Below are positions 1 through 7,194 of a stretch of DNA of 12,915 bases, one piece after another. Every line of letters starts with the position of its first letter. The stretch's first letter is position 1. The notes beneath the pieces were generated by a model. It saw nothing but the letters and a program-made list of their open reading frames with translations. It had not been told where the DNA came from and made no database searches. A program made the position numbers and the translations under genes. Origin of the DNA: an uncultured Prevotella sp. (GTDB taxonomy: Bacteria > Bacteroidota > Bacteroidia > Bacteroidales > Bacteroidaceae). Where the stretch lies: contig CALZAP010000013.1 in assembly GCA_945614335.1 (NCBI GenBank), positions 1 through 12,915 of the forward strand. The letters are read 5' to 3'.

Positions 1-143
1 AACGGGTGTATAATAGAATGAGATTACTGAAATTCGCATAAGTGGAGGATGCTCAACTCGGGATCTTGCAGCTGGTCGATGCGCTCTGACGCAACGATTA
101 TGGCATCTGTTAAATTATTGTAAATAATGTGGGGGGAATGGGG

Positions 144-170
144 TTGTAAGGGGGTTTTTGATTACCTTTG
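144..170 (+). promoter_or_regulatory. Putative Bacteroidetes-type promoter of the DUF418 gene
   Basis: TACCTTTG at 163-170 matches the -7 consensus TAnnTTTG. A TTG at 144-146 is a weak -33 candidate with a spacing of about 16, shorter than the usual 19-21. Transcription would start near 175-178, which gives a leader of about 45 nt to the ATG at 221. It also argues against the in-frame TTG at 158 being the start, because that codon lies inside the promoter. Confidence 0.45.
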
Positions 171-220
171 CCTTCGATATTTGTAAATATGCGACTAACA
201 TATTATCTATACTAATAATA

Positions 221-1435
221 ATGGAAAACGGAAAAGGACAATCGCGCGTCGAAGTGGTCGACGCAATCCGCGGCATCGCCGTGGCTATGATTCTCATGCT
301 TCACAGCATTGAACATTTTAATCTCTATAACCAGGTGGACCCGGACTCGCCGCTGCTGCAGCTTGCCGACCGGATGGTGTGGGACGGACTGTGGTTTATG
401 ATTGGCGGTAAGGCGTATGCCATCTTCGCCTTGCTGTTTGGTTTCAGCTTCTACATCATGGACCGCAACGCGGCACGGAGGGGTGAGGACTTCAGGCTGA
501 GGTTTTGCTGGCGCATGCTGCTGCTCTTCTGCTTCGGCTGCATCAACGCGTCGTTTTTCTGTGGCGAGGTGCTCGTGCTCTACAGTATCGTGGGACTGGT
601 GCTGCCGATGGTGTGCCGGCTGAAGACGCGTACGCTGCTCGTGGTGGCGGCGGTGCTGATGGCGCAGCCTGTGGAATGGCTGAAGGTGATGTATGCGGCT
701 TTTGTTAATGGCGAGCAGGAGATACTGGTGTTTGACTTCGGGGACTACTGGAACGCTTCGATGAGGATGCTCTCTGAGGGCGGATTCCTGGAGACGGTGA
801 AGACGAACCTCTGGGAGGGCCAGCTTTTTAGCCTTGCATGGGCGTGGGGCGCGGGACGTTTCTGTCAGACGGCGTCGCTGTTTATGCTCGGACTGGCTGC
901 GGGACGCATGGAGTGGTTTGCCGACAGCGAGGCTAACCGCCGCCGATGGGGACGTGCGCTTGCGATGGCGCTTGTGGCCTTCTTCCCGCTCTACGGACTG
1001 AGCTCGCTGCTGCCCGACTTCGTGAAGTCGACGCCTGCGGAGGTGCTTGCCGACAGCAGTCTGTGGGCTATGACGTCGAAGACGTTTATGGCTTCGCTGA
1101 TGCTTATCATCACGTCGCTGCATAAGTTTTGTTTCATGACGGTGATAGTGACGTCGTTGCTCTTTGCGTTCTATTGCACACGGCTGTCGCGTCCGATGCG
1201 TTTCATAATGCCTTACGGTCGCATGAGCCTTACCAACTATATTACGCAGAGCATCATTGGCTCGGCGATTTATTACCACTGGGGACTTCACCTCAACCTG
1301 TCTGACACCCAGAGTGTTGCGTTGGGCATAGTGATTCTTGCCTGTCAGGTGATGTTCTGCAGATGGTGGATGAGAGGGCATACTCACGGGCCGTTGGAGG
1401 GGGTATGGAAGAAGTTGACGTATGTAAACCGCTAA
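221..1435 (+). CDS. DUF418 / YeiB-like multi-pass membrane protein
   Basis: This predicted inner-membrane protein of 404 residues has hydrophobic segments along most of its length. Hallmarks of the DUF418 family are visible: an N-terminal acyltransferase-3-like VVDAIRGIAV (D14, R17, G18), FALLFGFSF at 69-77, the GRMSLTNYITQS block starting at G333, and a C-terminal HGPLEGVW at about 389-396. E. coli YeiB is the usual reference. The biochemical role of the family is not established; a link to acyl transfer on the cell envelope is inference from the N-terminal similarity. The ATG at 221 was chosen because the upstream in-frame TTG at 158 overlaps the -7 element and would add a non-conserved segment. 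The length is normal for the family and no frameshift is seen. It converges with oxyR and has no obvious functional partner in the window. Confidence 0.85.
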   Translation: MENGKGQSRVEVVDAIRGIAVAMILMLHSIEHFNLYNQVDPDSPLLQLADRMVWDGLWFMIGGKAYAIFALLFGFSFYIMDRNAARRGEDFRLRFCWRMLLLFCFGCINASFFCGEVLVLYSIVGLVLPMVCRLKTRTLLVVAAVLMAQPVEWLKVMYAAFVNGEQEILVFDFGDYWNASMRMLSEGGFLETVKTNLWEGQLFSLAWAWGAGRFCQTASLFMLGLAAGRMEWFADSEANRRRWGRALAMALVAFFPLYGLSSLLPDFVKSTPAEVLADSSLWAMTSKTFMASLMLIITSLHKFCFMTVIVTSLLFAFYCTRLSRPMRFIMPYGRMSLTNYITQSIIGSAIYYHWGLHLNLSDTQSVALGIVILACQVMFCRWWMRGHTHGPLEGVWKKLTYVNR

Positions 1436-1472
1436 ACATTAAAGAAGGACAAAGCGTGTTAAAAACCTTCAA

Positions 1473-1498
1473 AAGAGGGTGGACAGAAGTACCCTTTT
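1473..1498 (+). terminator. Possible weak terminator after the DUF418 gene
   Basis: The arms 1473-1480 and 1491-1498 pair over eight positions (one G-T) around a 10-nt loop, 37 bp after the stop codon. The descending arm ends in four T. The stem is only moderately GC-rich, so the stronger hairpin at 1591-1630 may be the real stop. A second AT-rich hairpin follows (TTTTGTC 1503-1509 with GACAAAA 1531-1537) but has no T tract. Confidence 0.3.
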
Positions 1499-1590
1499 CA
1501 GGTTTTGTCACGTACTATATATGTCAGTGAGACAAAATAAATAATAATAGCATATACAATCTGATCTCTCTCTTAATACCATGACAAAAG

Positions 1591-1630
1591 AAGGGAACTC
1601 GGCGTGATGTCGGGTTCCCTTTTGTTTTTT
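1591..1630. terminator. Intrinsic terminator between convergent DUF418 and oxyR genes
   Basis: AAGGGAAC (1591-1598) and GTTCCCTT (1614-1621) form a perfect 8-bp stem with a 15-nt loop, followed on the + strand by TTTTGTTTTTT. Read on the - strand, the same stem is followed by TTCTTTTG, so it may also end oxyR, whose stop codon is about 30 bp away. A bidirectional terminator fits this convergent arrangement. Confidence 0.75.
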
Positions 1631-1653
1631 ACTCAACTTTCGGAAGTGTTTTT

Positions 1654-2580
1654 TTATATCCTTTGCTCGGTGTTGTTCATTTTCAGCATGCGCTCGGGGA
1701 CGCTTTGACGTATGGCATCCACCACTGCCTTCAGCTGGGTGTTGCGGATGAAGGTTTTTGTGGTGAGCATCACTACCTCGCGGGTGGGAATGGGGATGGC
1801 GAAGGGACGTACGAGCGTCTTCTGGCATTCGTTGAGCTGAAGCAGGGCGAGCTCGGGAATGAACGTGATGCCTTGTCCTGCCTCCACCATGCGCATGAAG
1901 GTCTCAATGCTGCCGAGGGAGTAGGTGAGCTTGGTGTCGCATGCCGACTTGATGTTGCAGAACTTCACCAGTTGGTCGCGGAAGCAGTGGCCTTCGTCGA
2001 GCAGCCAGAGGAAGTGGCCGGGAAGGTCGGCTGAGCGTATGGAGGTGTTTTGTGACAGAGGGTCGGTGGGCGAGACGTAGGCGATGAACTGCTCGAAGAA
2101 GAGGCTTGTCTGGTTGAAGTTGTCCATGTCGTCGAGGGATACGAGTATGGCAGCGTCAATCTCTCCCCTGTTGAGTGCCCGCTTGCAGGCGTCGGTCTTC
2201 ATCTCCATCACGCGGAAGTCCACCTCGGGATATCTGTCGGTGAGTTTTGTGAAGAAGCGTGGCAGGAGGTAGGGGGCGATGGTGGGCAGTATGCCAATGC
2301 GGAAGAGTCCCTTGAGAGAGTGTCGTTCTTCCTCCACGATGTCCTTAATCTTTTTTGCCCTTGCCAGCACTCTCCATGCCTGTTCAACCACGAGCTTGCC
2401 GATGTCGGTGGGGACTACCTGTTGCGACGAGCGTTCGAATATCTTCACTCCGAGTTCCGTTTCCAGCTTTTGGATCATGGCGCTCAGAGTGGGTTGTGTC
2501 ACTCCGCATTGTTCTGCGGCTTTTGCAAAGTGTCGGAGCCGGTATACGGCCACGATATATTCCATCTGTTGTAATGTCAT
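1654..2580 (-). CDS. oxyR: OxyR, LysR-family hydrogen peroxide-sensing regulator
   Basis: This 308-residue protein is full length for LysR-type regulators. The N-terminal winged helix-turn-helix covers about 1-60 (AAEQCGVTQPTLSAMIQKLE, then ELGVKIFERSS), and the effector/redox domain covers about 90-300. The decisive feature is GHCFRDQLVKFC: the cysteines fall at residues 199 and 208, the same numbers and spacing as the peroxide-reactive pair of E. coli OxyR, which form a disulfide on oxidation. In Bacteroides, OxyR controls catalase, Dps and alkyl hydroperoxide reductase; none of these is in this window, so its targets lie elsewhere. The start MTLQQMEYIVAV aligns with known OxyR N-termini. 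A near-perfect promoter ends only 4 nt before the ATG, which suggests a leaderless mRNA. The upstream GH30 gene is on the same strand 123 bp away, but the promoter makes oxyR independent of it. Confidence 0.93.
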   Translation of the reverse strand: MTLQQMEYIVAVYRLRHFAKAAEQCGVTQPTLSAMIQKLETELGVKIFERSSQQVVPTDIGKLVVEQAWRVLARAKKIKDIVEEERHSLKGLFRIGILPTIAPYLLPRFFTKLTDRYPEVDFRVMEMKTDACKRALNRGEIDAAILVSLDDMDNFNQTSLFFEQFIAYVSPTDPLSQNTSIRSADLPGHFLWLLDEGHCFRDQLVKFCNIKSACDTKLTYSLGSIETFMRMVEAGQGITFIPELALLQLNECQKTLVRPFAIPIPTREVVMLTTKTFIRNTQLKAVVDAIRQSVPERMLKMNNTEQRI

Positions 2581-2584
2581 GGTG

Positions 2585-2616
2585 CAAAATTACACAATTT
2601 TTCTTTAGACTCCAAA
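2585..2616 (-). promoter_or_regulatory. oxyR promoter (Bacteroidetes consensus)
   Basis: On the - strand, TTTG (2616-2613) and TAATTTTG (2592-2585) are separated by 20 bp, a full match to the -33/-7 consensus. The -7 box ends 4 nt before the oxyR ATG at 2580, so transcription should begin at or within a few nt of the start codon. Confidence 0.75.
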
Positions 2617-2703
2617 CAAAATCGAAAAAATGGTTGAAATATAACATTTTTAATTTATATAAAGAATAATATAATACAGGAATAGCAAGCTTATAACTCA
2701 TTA

Positions 2704-4683
2704 TTACCTTTCTTTGAGTATCTTTGTCACCGAGCCATTGGCCCTTACAACAATGTTAATGCCATTTTGCAACTGCGGCACGCGTTGTCCCTGCATATTG
2801 TAGATTTTCACTATCTGACTGTCGTTAGAGTCAGTGACTGTCTGTCCTATGCCGGTACCGTCTCCGTGATACATCAGCCGGACATTTCCCAATAGAGCCT
2901 CGTTGTATCCACTGTTCGACGCAGGCATAATCCACTTTAACAGATAGTTGCCCTCGGTCTCGATTTCAAAGTCAAGGGAATATTCCGTTGAATTGGTGAT
3001 GCGTACCGAAGAGCCGTTTGCGGATATGAAGTTCTCCGGCTTTGAGTCGAGAGTCTTGATGCTCTTTGCCGACGCAGTCTGAATGGCGGCCTTCACGGCA
3101 GGAGTTGTTTTCCATCCGACGACAGAATAAGCCAGCGTGTACTTTCCGGGCTTAAGAGTCAGTCGGTGTCCTGTCTTCTCGCCATAGCTCACGTATCCGA
3201 ATGCACTGCTTCCCGTTCGGAAGTAGAAGGCATACTGCATGTCACCCTCTGCCGAGAAGCCCATGATTCTCGGACCGAGACTGTAGTTGCCGGCTTCACG
3301 ATAGCCCTCTTCCGATTTCGACCTCCAGCCTTCCGGTATGCAGGAAGCCCCGTAGCTTGCGAATCGGTCGGAGAATATCAGTGTGCCGCTGTCTTCGCCG
3401 GTTTCGGGCAGGTCGGTGCGGTCGCCGCTTTTTGTGAACACGAAGGTGTTGACGCTATATGCCTCGATGTCCACCTGCGGATTGTAGGTCTCCCCGTCGG
3501 TGCTGATGTCCGACTTTTGCGCGTTCTTGTTTTCCGTGGTCACAATCTTTTTTCCTTGCAAGGTGTAGAATGGCAGGGTGAGAGTGGTGGTGTAATTGTC
3601 GGCAGAGGGGTTGATAATCATCACCGTTACCGTCTCCCCGTTGTCTGAGATGTATGCCGAGGCTGTCAGTTTGCCGGTATCGTCGGTTACGGAGTGTTTG
3701 ATACGAGTGTTTCCCGACACATATTTTGCATACTGCGAGAGAATGTATCCGCGCTTGGTTATCACGTTGTCCTTTGTCCCGTACTTGCCGTCGCCGAGAC
3801 ATCCGTAGTAGCGATTGAGAGAATAGTGTACCCATGCGCTCATGTTTGCGAGCATGGCATCGTTCACGCTGCGTGCAAACAGGAAACCGTCGTCTTTCCA
3901 GTTGATGTTTATGCCGTTCTGTTCTTGGCGTTCGTTGATGAGATACTCCGTCATCCACACCTCCTTGCCCTTTTCGGCGGCAAGTGGATATGACGAGCCG
4001 TCCCATCCATAGAAGTGTCCTCCCACTATGTCGAGTCTGTTGCATGCCTCGGGGTCGTTGAGAATGGGCTCGTGAATGTTTTTGGAGAAGTGGATGGCTT
4101 CAGGGGCTATTATCTTACACTCGATAAGGTGCCCGTACTCGCGGATGAACTTCGCCATTTTCTCTCCTGTCCAGATGCAGCTTTGGTAAGAAGCGTTCCA
4201 GTCAGGCTCGTTCTGTATGGACACGGCGTCGATGGTCACTCCCTGGCCTTTCATGTACTTGTAGTAGTCGTTGAGAAAGTTTGCCCAGTCGGCATAGTGC
4301 TCCTCGAGCAGTTCGCCGCCGTTGCTGTCGCTGCCGTTAGACTTCCATTCAGCCGGGGGAGACCATGGCGATGCGAATATGAATGCACCGTTGCGTTTTG
4401 CGGCCTTTGCGTTGGCCACGCTCGCGCTCCATCCGCTCTTGTTGTTGGCGATGTAGAGTCTTACGATGTTCAGTCCCAACTGAGAGTCCGCCTTGCCGAA
4501 AAGGGTGTTCATCTGTGTGTCGTTGAGCCAATAAGCCCATTGCGGACTCGGTGAGAAGCCACCGAATCCCGACACATGCTGGTATTTCACTCTGCTGTCG
4601 ACATTGATGCCGGCTGTGCGTTCTGCTGCCTTAACCGTGAATGGCAGCCACAGTAATAAAGCTAATAAATGGATATTTCTCAT
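2704..4683 (-). CDS. Secreted GH30 (subfamily 8-like) xylanase with sorting-like C-terminal tail
   Basis: This 659-residue endo-acting glycosidase of clan GH-A is probably a (glucurono)xylanase. The signal peptide spans 1-19 (cleavage after VKA). The (beta/alpha)8 barrel and its beta-domain span about 22-420: GFGGFSPSPQW near the start, FASPWSPPAEW, acid/base E159 in SIQNEPDW and nucleophile E246 in EVWMTEY. In LNRYYG, R291 aligns with the arginine that GH30_8 enzymes use to bind the glucuronic acid branch, while the aromatic pair usually found just before it is changed. A beta-sandwich, possibly carbohydrate-binding, follows at about 430-610. The end, from IYNMQGQRV to the C-terminus, resembles Prevotella/T9SS-type sorting tails. 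The ATG at 4683 is chosen because it opens the signal peptide; the longer reading frame to 4794 runs through the promoter. The gene ends in tandem TAA codons. It is divergent from the GH43 gene. Confidence 0.85.
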   Translation of the reverse strand: MRNIHLLALLLWLPFTVKAAERTAGINVDSRVKYQHVSGFGGFSPSPQWAYWLNDTQMNTLFGKADSQLGLNIVRLYIANNKSGWSASVANAKAAKRNGAFIFASPWSPPAEWKSNGSDSNGGELLEEHYADWANFLNDYYKYMKGQGVTIDAVSIQNEPDWNASYQSCIWTGEKMAKFIREYGHLIECKIIAPEAIHFSKNIHEPILNDPEACNRLDIVGGHFYGWDGSSYPLAAEKGKEVWMTEYLINERQEQNGININWKDDGFLFARSVNDAMLANMSAWVHYSLNRYYGCLGDGKYGTKDNVITKRGYILSQYAKYVSGNTRIKHSVTDDTGKLTASAYISDNGETVTVMIINPSADNYTTTLTLPFYTLQGKKIVTTENKNAQKSDISTDGETYNPQVDIEAYSVNTFVFTKSGDRTDLPETGEDSGTLIFSDRFASYGASCIPEGWRSKSEEGYREAGNYSLGPRIMGFSAEGDMQYAFYFRTGSSAFGYVSYGEKTGHRLTLKPGKYTLAYSVVGWKTTPAVKAAIQTASAKSIKTLDSKPENFISANGSSVRITNSTEYSLDFEIETEGNYLLKWIMPASNSGYNEALLGNVRLMYHGDGTGIGQTVTDSNDSQIVKIYNMQGQRVPQLQNGINIVVRANGSVTKILKER

Positions 4684-4704
4684 TTCTTCGTATTGTTTTG
4701 TTTG

Positions 4705-4712
4705 CAAAATTA
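4705..4712 (-). promoter_or_regulatory. -7 element of the GH30 promoter
   Basis: TAATTTTG on the - strand matches TAnnTTTG exactly. No TTTG is found about 20 bp upstream, so the promoter may need an activator. The predicted start near 4698-4700 gives a leader of about 16 nt to the ATG at 4683, and it excludes start codons upstream of 4705. The 4713-4889 segment towards the GH43 promoter is AT-rich; an imperfect dyad (GGTCAT 4778-4783 with ATGAACC 4794-4800) is the only operator-like feature I see there. Confidence 0.6.
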
Positions 4713-4889
4713 CGAAATAAATATCAGGTACTATGCATGTAAATGTATCAATTAGTTTGTATTTCGTATCTTTTTGGTCATATGCCCATGCCATGAACCA
4801 TATATTAATGAAATGAGAGACAAAAGTTGAAACATAATTTAATGTATTCAGCTATTTTGGGGCAAAAGAGAAATAAAAAAAGAAATATG

Positions 4890-4921
4890 TTTGGAGCATA
4901 AAGTTTTTTGTTGTACTTTTG
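4890..4921 (+). promoter_or_regulatory. GH43 gene promoter (Bacteroidetes consensus)
   Basis: TTTG (4890-4893) and TACTTTTG (4914-4921) are spaced by 20 bp, a full consensus match. Transcription should start near 4927, giving a leader of about 28 nt to the ATG at 4955. The box faces away from the GH30 promoter in a shared intergenic region, so co-regulation of the two enzymes is plausible. Confidence 0.75.
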
Positions 4922-4954
4922 CAACGTTAACTATAAACAAAATCAAAAAAGTAT

Positions 4955-7096
4955 ATGTATAAAACCTTTAAATCTCTCATTCTTGCCGTGCTCGTGGCAT
5001 CAAGCGTAAGCACGGCCACGGCTCAGTCGTGGACTGCCGACAACGGAAACGGCACCTACACCAATCCGCTGTTTTATGATGAGTTTTCCGACCCCGACGT
5101 CATCCGTGTGGGAGAGGACTATTATCTCGCGGGAACCACGATGCACTGTCTGCCCGGCGTGGTGGTGCTTCACTCAAAGGACCTCGTAAACTGGCGCTTC
5201 TGCAGCTATACGATGCAGGACTTCTTCGGACTGGGCGACGAGTTCCGCCTCGAAAACGGGAAGGAGGCTTACGGACAGGGTATCTGGGCTCCTTCCATAC
5301 GGTATCACAACGGCAAGTTCTATATTTTCTCCAACATCAACGGACATGGAATGCAGGTTTTTATTGCCGACAAGGCGGAAGGACCGTGGAAGCATGTAAA
5401 CATGAAGGGTGACATCTACGACCTCTCGGTGCTCTTCGACGACGACGGGAGAGTTTACGCCATTCACAAATACGGTGCTGTGCGTTGCACCGAGATAAAG
5501 CCCGACTTCAGCGGATTTGTGGAGGGAAGCGACCGTGAGATCATTCCCGACGGGTCGGCAATGGGTGAGGGACACCATGCATACAAGATAAACGGAAAGT
5601 ATTATATCATCTCTACCGACTACTCACCGATGGGACGCCAGCAGTGTGCCGTGGCCGACAACATCTGGGGACCTTACGAGACGCGCACAATCAACATGAT
5701 GGAAACTCTCGGGACGAAGGTGGCAAAGTCGGTGCGCAACGTCGGACTTGGCTCGCCTGTGCCAGAACCGGGATTCAAGTTCGACATATCCAAGGGCGAC
5801 AGCAACTATATGGGCTGCGCCACGATTCACCAGGGCGGCATTGTGGACACTCCCGACGGGGAATGGTGGGCTGTGTCGATGCTGGACTTCAACGCCGTGG
5901 GACGCACGGTGTGTCTCGTCCCCGTGACGTGGAAAGACGGCTTCCCTTATTTCGGACAGCCTGGCAACCTCGGGCGCGGACCGCGAACATGGTTCAAGCC
6001 CAACATAAAGAGGAGTGAGGAGAGTGGAGAGAAGAGTGAGATATGTGCTCCTTATGATAGATGCGATGATTTCAGCGGAAAGACGTTGAAGCCGGTGTGG
6101 CAGTGGAACCATGAGCCGGTGGCTGGAAAATGGTCGATAAAGGGTGGAAGGCTTAACATCACCGCCATGCCAGCCAAGGACTATCTCTGGGCAAGAAACA
6201 CTCTCACACAGCGTGCCATCGGACCGGTGTCAACCACTACCGTCACCCTCGACGCCTCCAAACTCAAGGACGGCGACATTGCCGGACTCGGCGTGTTGAA
6301 CATGCCATACGCACTCATCGGGGTGGAGAAAGCAGGAAAGGCGTTGAGACTCAAGTGGTATGACCAGAATGGCAACAAGACCGAGACAGCCGACATCACC
6401 GCCACAAAGGTATATCTCCGAATGACGGGCGACTTCGACAACTCTACGGGTACATTATTATATAGTATAGACGGAAAGGGATTCAGGCAGATGGGCACTG
6501 AGATTGTTATGCCTTATCAGCTCAAGACCTTCCAGGGCGCACGCCTCTCCCTCTTTGCCTACAACACTCTCGGCAAGCAAGGCGGAGTGGCTTCGTTCGA
6601 CGACTGGCAGGTGGACGAGCCGATGGCCGACCGCAGCGCCAACCTGCCCATCGGCAAGGTGATCCGCCTCTGCAACCTCAACGACGGCTCGTATGCCTTT
6701 GCCCATAAGCAGGGCGTGCTCCATCATTGCGGCAAGGGTTCAAACGAGTATAAGAGTGGAGCAAGCCAGTTCCGTGTTCACGACCGCGGAAAGGGTAGGG
6801 TAGTGCTTGAGGCTATGAACGGTGCCGGTTTCCTCACTGTTGTTGGCGAGGGTCTCTCTGCCGACGTGCGTTTCCTGAAGAAGGAAAGCGAGGGCAGCCT
6901 TATACTTTGGCAAGACATGCTCCGCTCCGAGTGCATGCTCCTCTCCCTCCACACCCAGCGCATGATAGGTCTCTATCCCGGCACGGGCGCTCCATACGGA
7001 GCCGACATCCGTGGTGCCGACCCCGACCGCAAGAATGGTCCCGTCTTCAGATGGGAGGAAGTGAAATCTCTCTCCACACTCCTCTCTTCACATTAA
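4955..7096 (+). CDS. Secreted GH43 glycosidase (beta-xylosidase/arabinofuranosidase type), multidomain
   Basis: This 713-residue enzyme has a signal peptide at 1-23 (STATA, then Q24). The five-bladed propeller catalytic domain covers about 36-345. Expected catalytic residues are the base D46 in FSDPDV, the pKa modulator D156 in YDLSVLFDDDG and the acid E205 in GEGHHAYK. A ConA-like (beta-xylosidase C-terminal/DUF1349-like) sandwich at about 369-565 starts at DDFSGKTLKPVW and normally completes the GH43 active site. Residues about 575-705 look like a beta-trefoil (repeating strand-rich units with GSYAFAHKQG, GAGFLTVVG, TQRMIGLYPG), a fold used for carbohydrate binding; this is inference. The linker at 352-362 (KRSEESGEKSE) and the last residues (SLSTLLSSH) are encoded by purine-rich repeats in opposite orientation. 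Substrate is probably xylan or arabinoxylan oligosaccharides. It has its own consensus promoter, and the serpin gene follows 98 bp downstream. Confidence 0.87.
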   Translation: MYKTFKSLILAVLVASSVSTATAQSWTADNGNGTYTNPLFYDEFSDPDVIRVGEDYYLAGTTMHCLPGVVVLHSKDLVNWRFCSYTMQDFFGLGDEFRLENGKEAYGQGIWAPSIRYHNGKFYIFSNINGHGMQVFIADKAEGPWKHVNMKGDIYDLSVLFDDDGRVYAIHKYGAVRCTEIKPDFSGFVEGSDREIIPDGSAMGEGHHAYKINGKYYIISTDYSPMGRQQCAVADNIWGPYETRTINMMETLGTKVAKSVRNVGLGSPVPEPGFKFDISKGDSNYMGCATIHQGGIVDTPDGEWWAVSMLDFNAVGRTVCLVPVTWKDGFPYFGQPGNLGRGPRTWFKPNIKRSEESGEKSEICAPYDRCDDFSGKTLKPVWQWNHEPVAGKWSIKGGRLNITAMPAKDYLWARNTLTQRAIGPVSTTTVTLDASKLKDGDIAGLGVLNMPYALIGVEKAGKALRLKWYDQNGNKTETADITATKVYLRMTGDFDNSTGTLLYSIDGKGFRQMGTEIVMPYQLKTFQGARLSLFAYNTLGKQGGVASFDDWQVDEPMADRSANLPIGKVIRLCNLNDGSYAFAHKQGVLHHCGKGSNEYKSGASQFRVHDRGKGRVVLEAMNGAGFLTVVGEGLSADVRFLKKESEGSLILWQDMLRSECMLLSLHTQRMIGLYPGTGAPYGADIRGADPDRKNGPVFRWEEVKSLSTLLSSH
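6008..6041 (+). repeat. In-frame purine-rich (GAGTGAG-type) repeat in GH43 linker
   Basis: This run is almost only A and G with T in GAGTG units, unlike the flanking coding sequence. It encodes KRSEESGEKSE exactly between the catalytic propeller and the ConA-like domain. A related stretch occurs on the opposite strand at 7066-7093. Confidence 0.6.
7066..7093 (-). repeat. Inverted copy of the purine-rich repeat at the GH43 3' end
   Basis: Read on the - strand this shows AGAGGAGTG followed by TGGAGAGA. The same two blocks lie in the 6008-6041 copy, separated there by 7 extra nt. It encodes the last residues of the GH43 protein and abuts its TAA stop (7094-7096). The GH43 C-terminus may therefore have been made by insertion of this repeat. 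Confidence 0.5.
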
Positions 7097-7194
7097 CTCT
7101 CCCTATTCGTTAATAAAACCAAATATTTCGGGGTGGTGACGCAAGGAAATGGCTTCTCGGGAGTTTAGATGATGTGAAAATAAAGAATTGGATT

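Noticed and set aside
24..135. A stop-free - strand stretch ending DAIIVASERIDQLQDPELSI then LHLCEFQ and a stop, possibly the remnant of a gene end
   Set aside because: It looks protein-like but has no start codon, no known motif and only about 36 codons; it could be chance or a decayed gene.
212..1387. A 391-residue open frame on the - strand opposite the DUF418 gene
   Set aside because: It is rich in H, R and Q with no recognisable domain, and exactly shadows a well-supported family member; codon bias of the sense gene explains the lack of stops.
1654..2703. oxyR considered as an operon partner of GH30
   Set aside because: They are on the same strand, but a full consensus promoter lies directly before oxyR and the roles are unrelated.
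4015..4554. A 179-residue + strand frame inside the GH30 gene
   Set aside because: It is antisense to catalytic-domain codons including E159, lacks any family signature and has a V-rich shadow composition.
4684..4794. N-terminal extension of the GH30 reading frame
   Set aside because: It contains the -7 promoter element, and the signal peptide begins only at the ATG at 4683.
7110..7194. A serpin-specific promoter in the GH43-serpin gap
   Set aside because: The nearest sequence, TATTTCGG near 7126, departs from TAnnTTTG and has no -33 partner.
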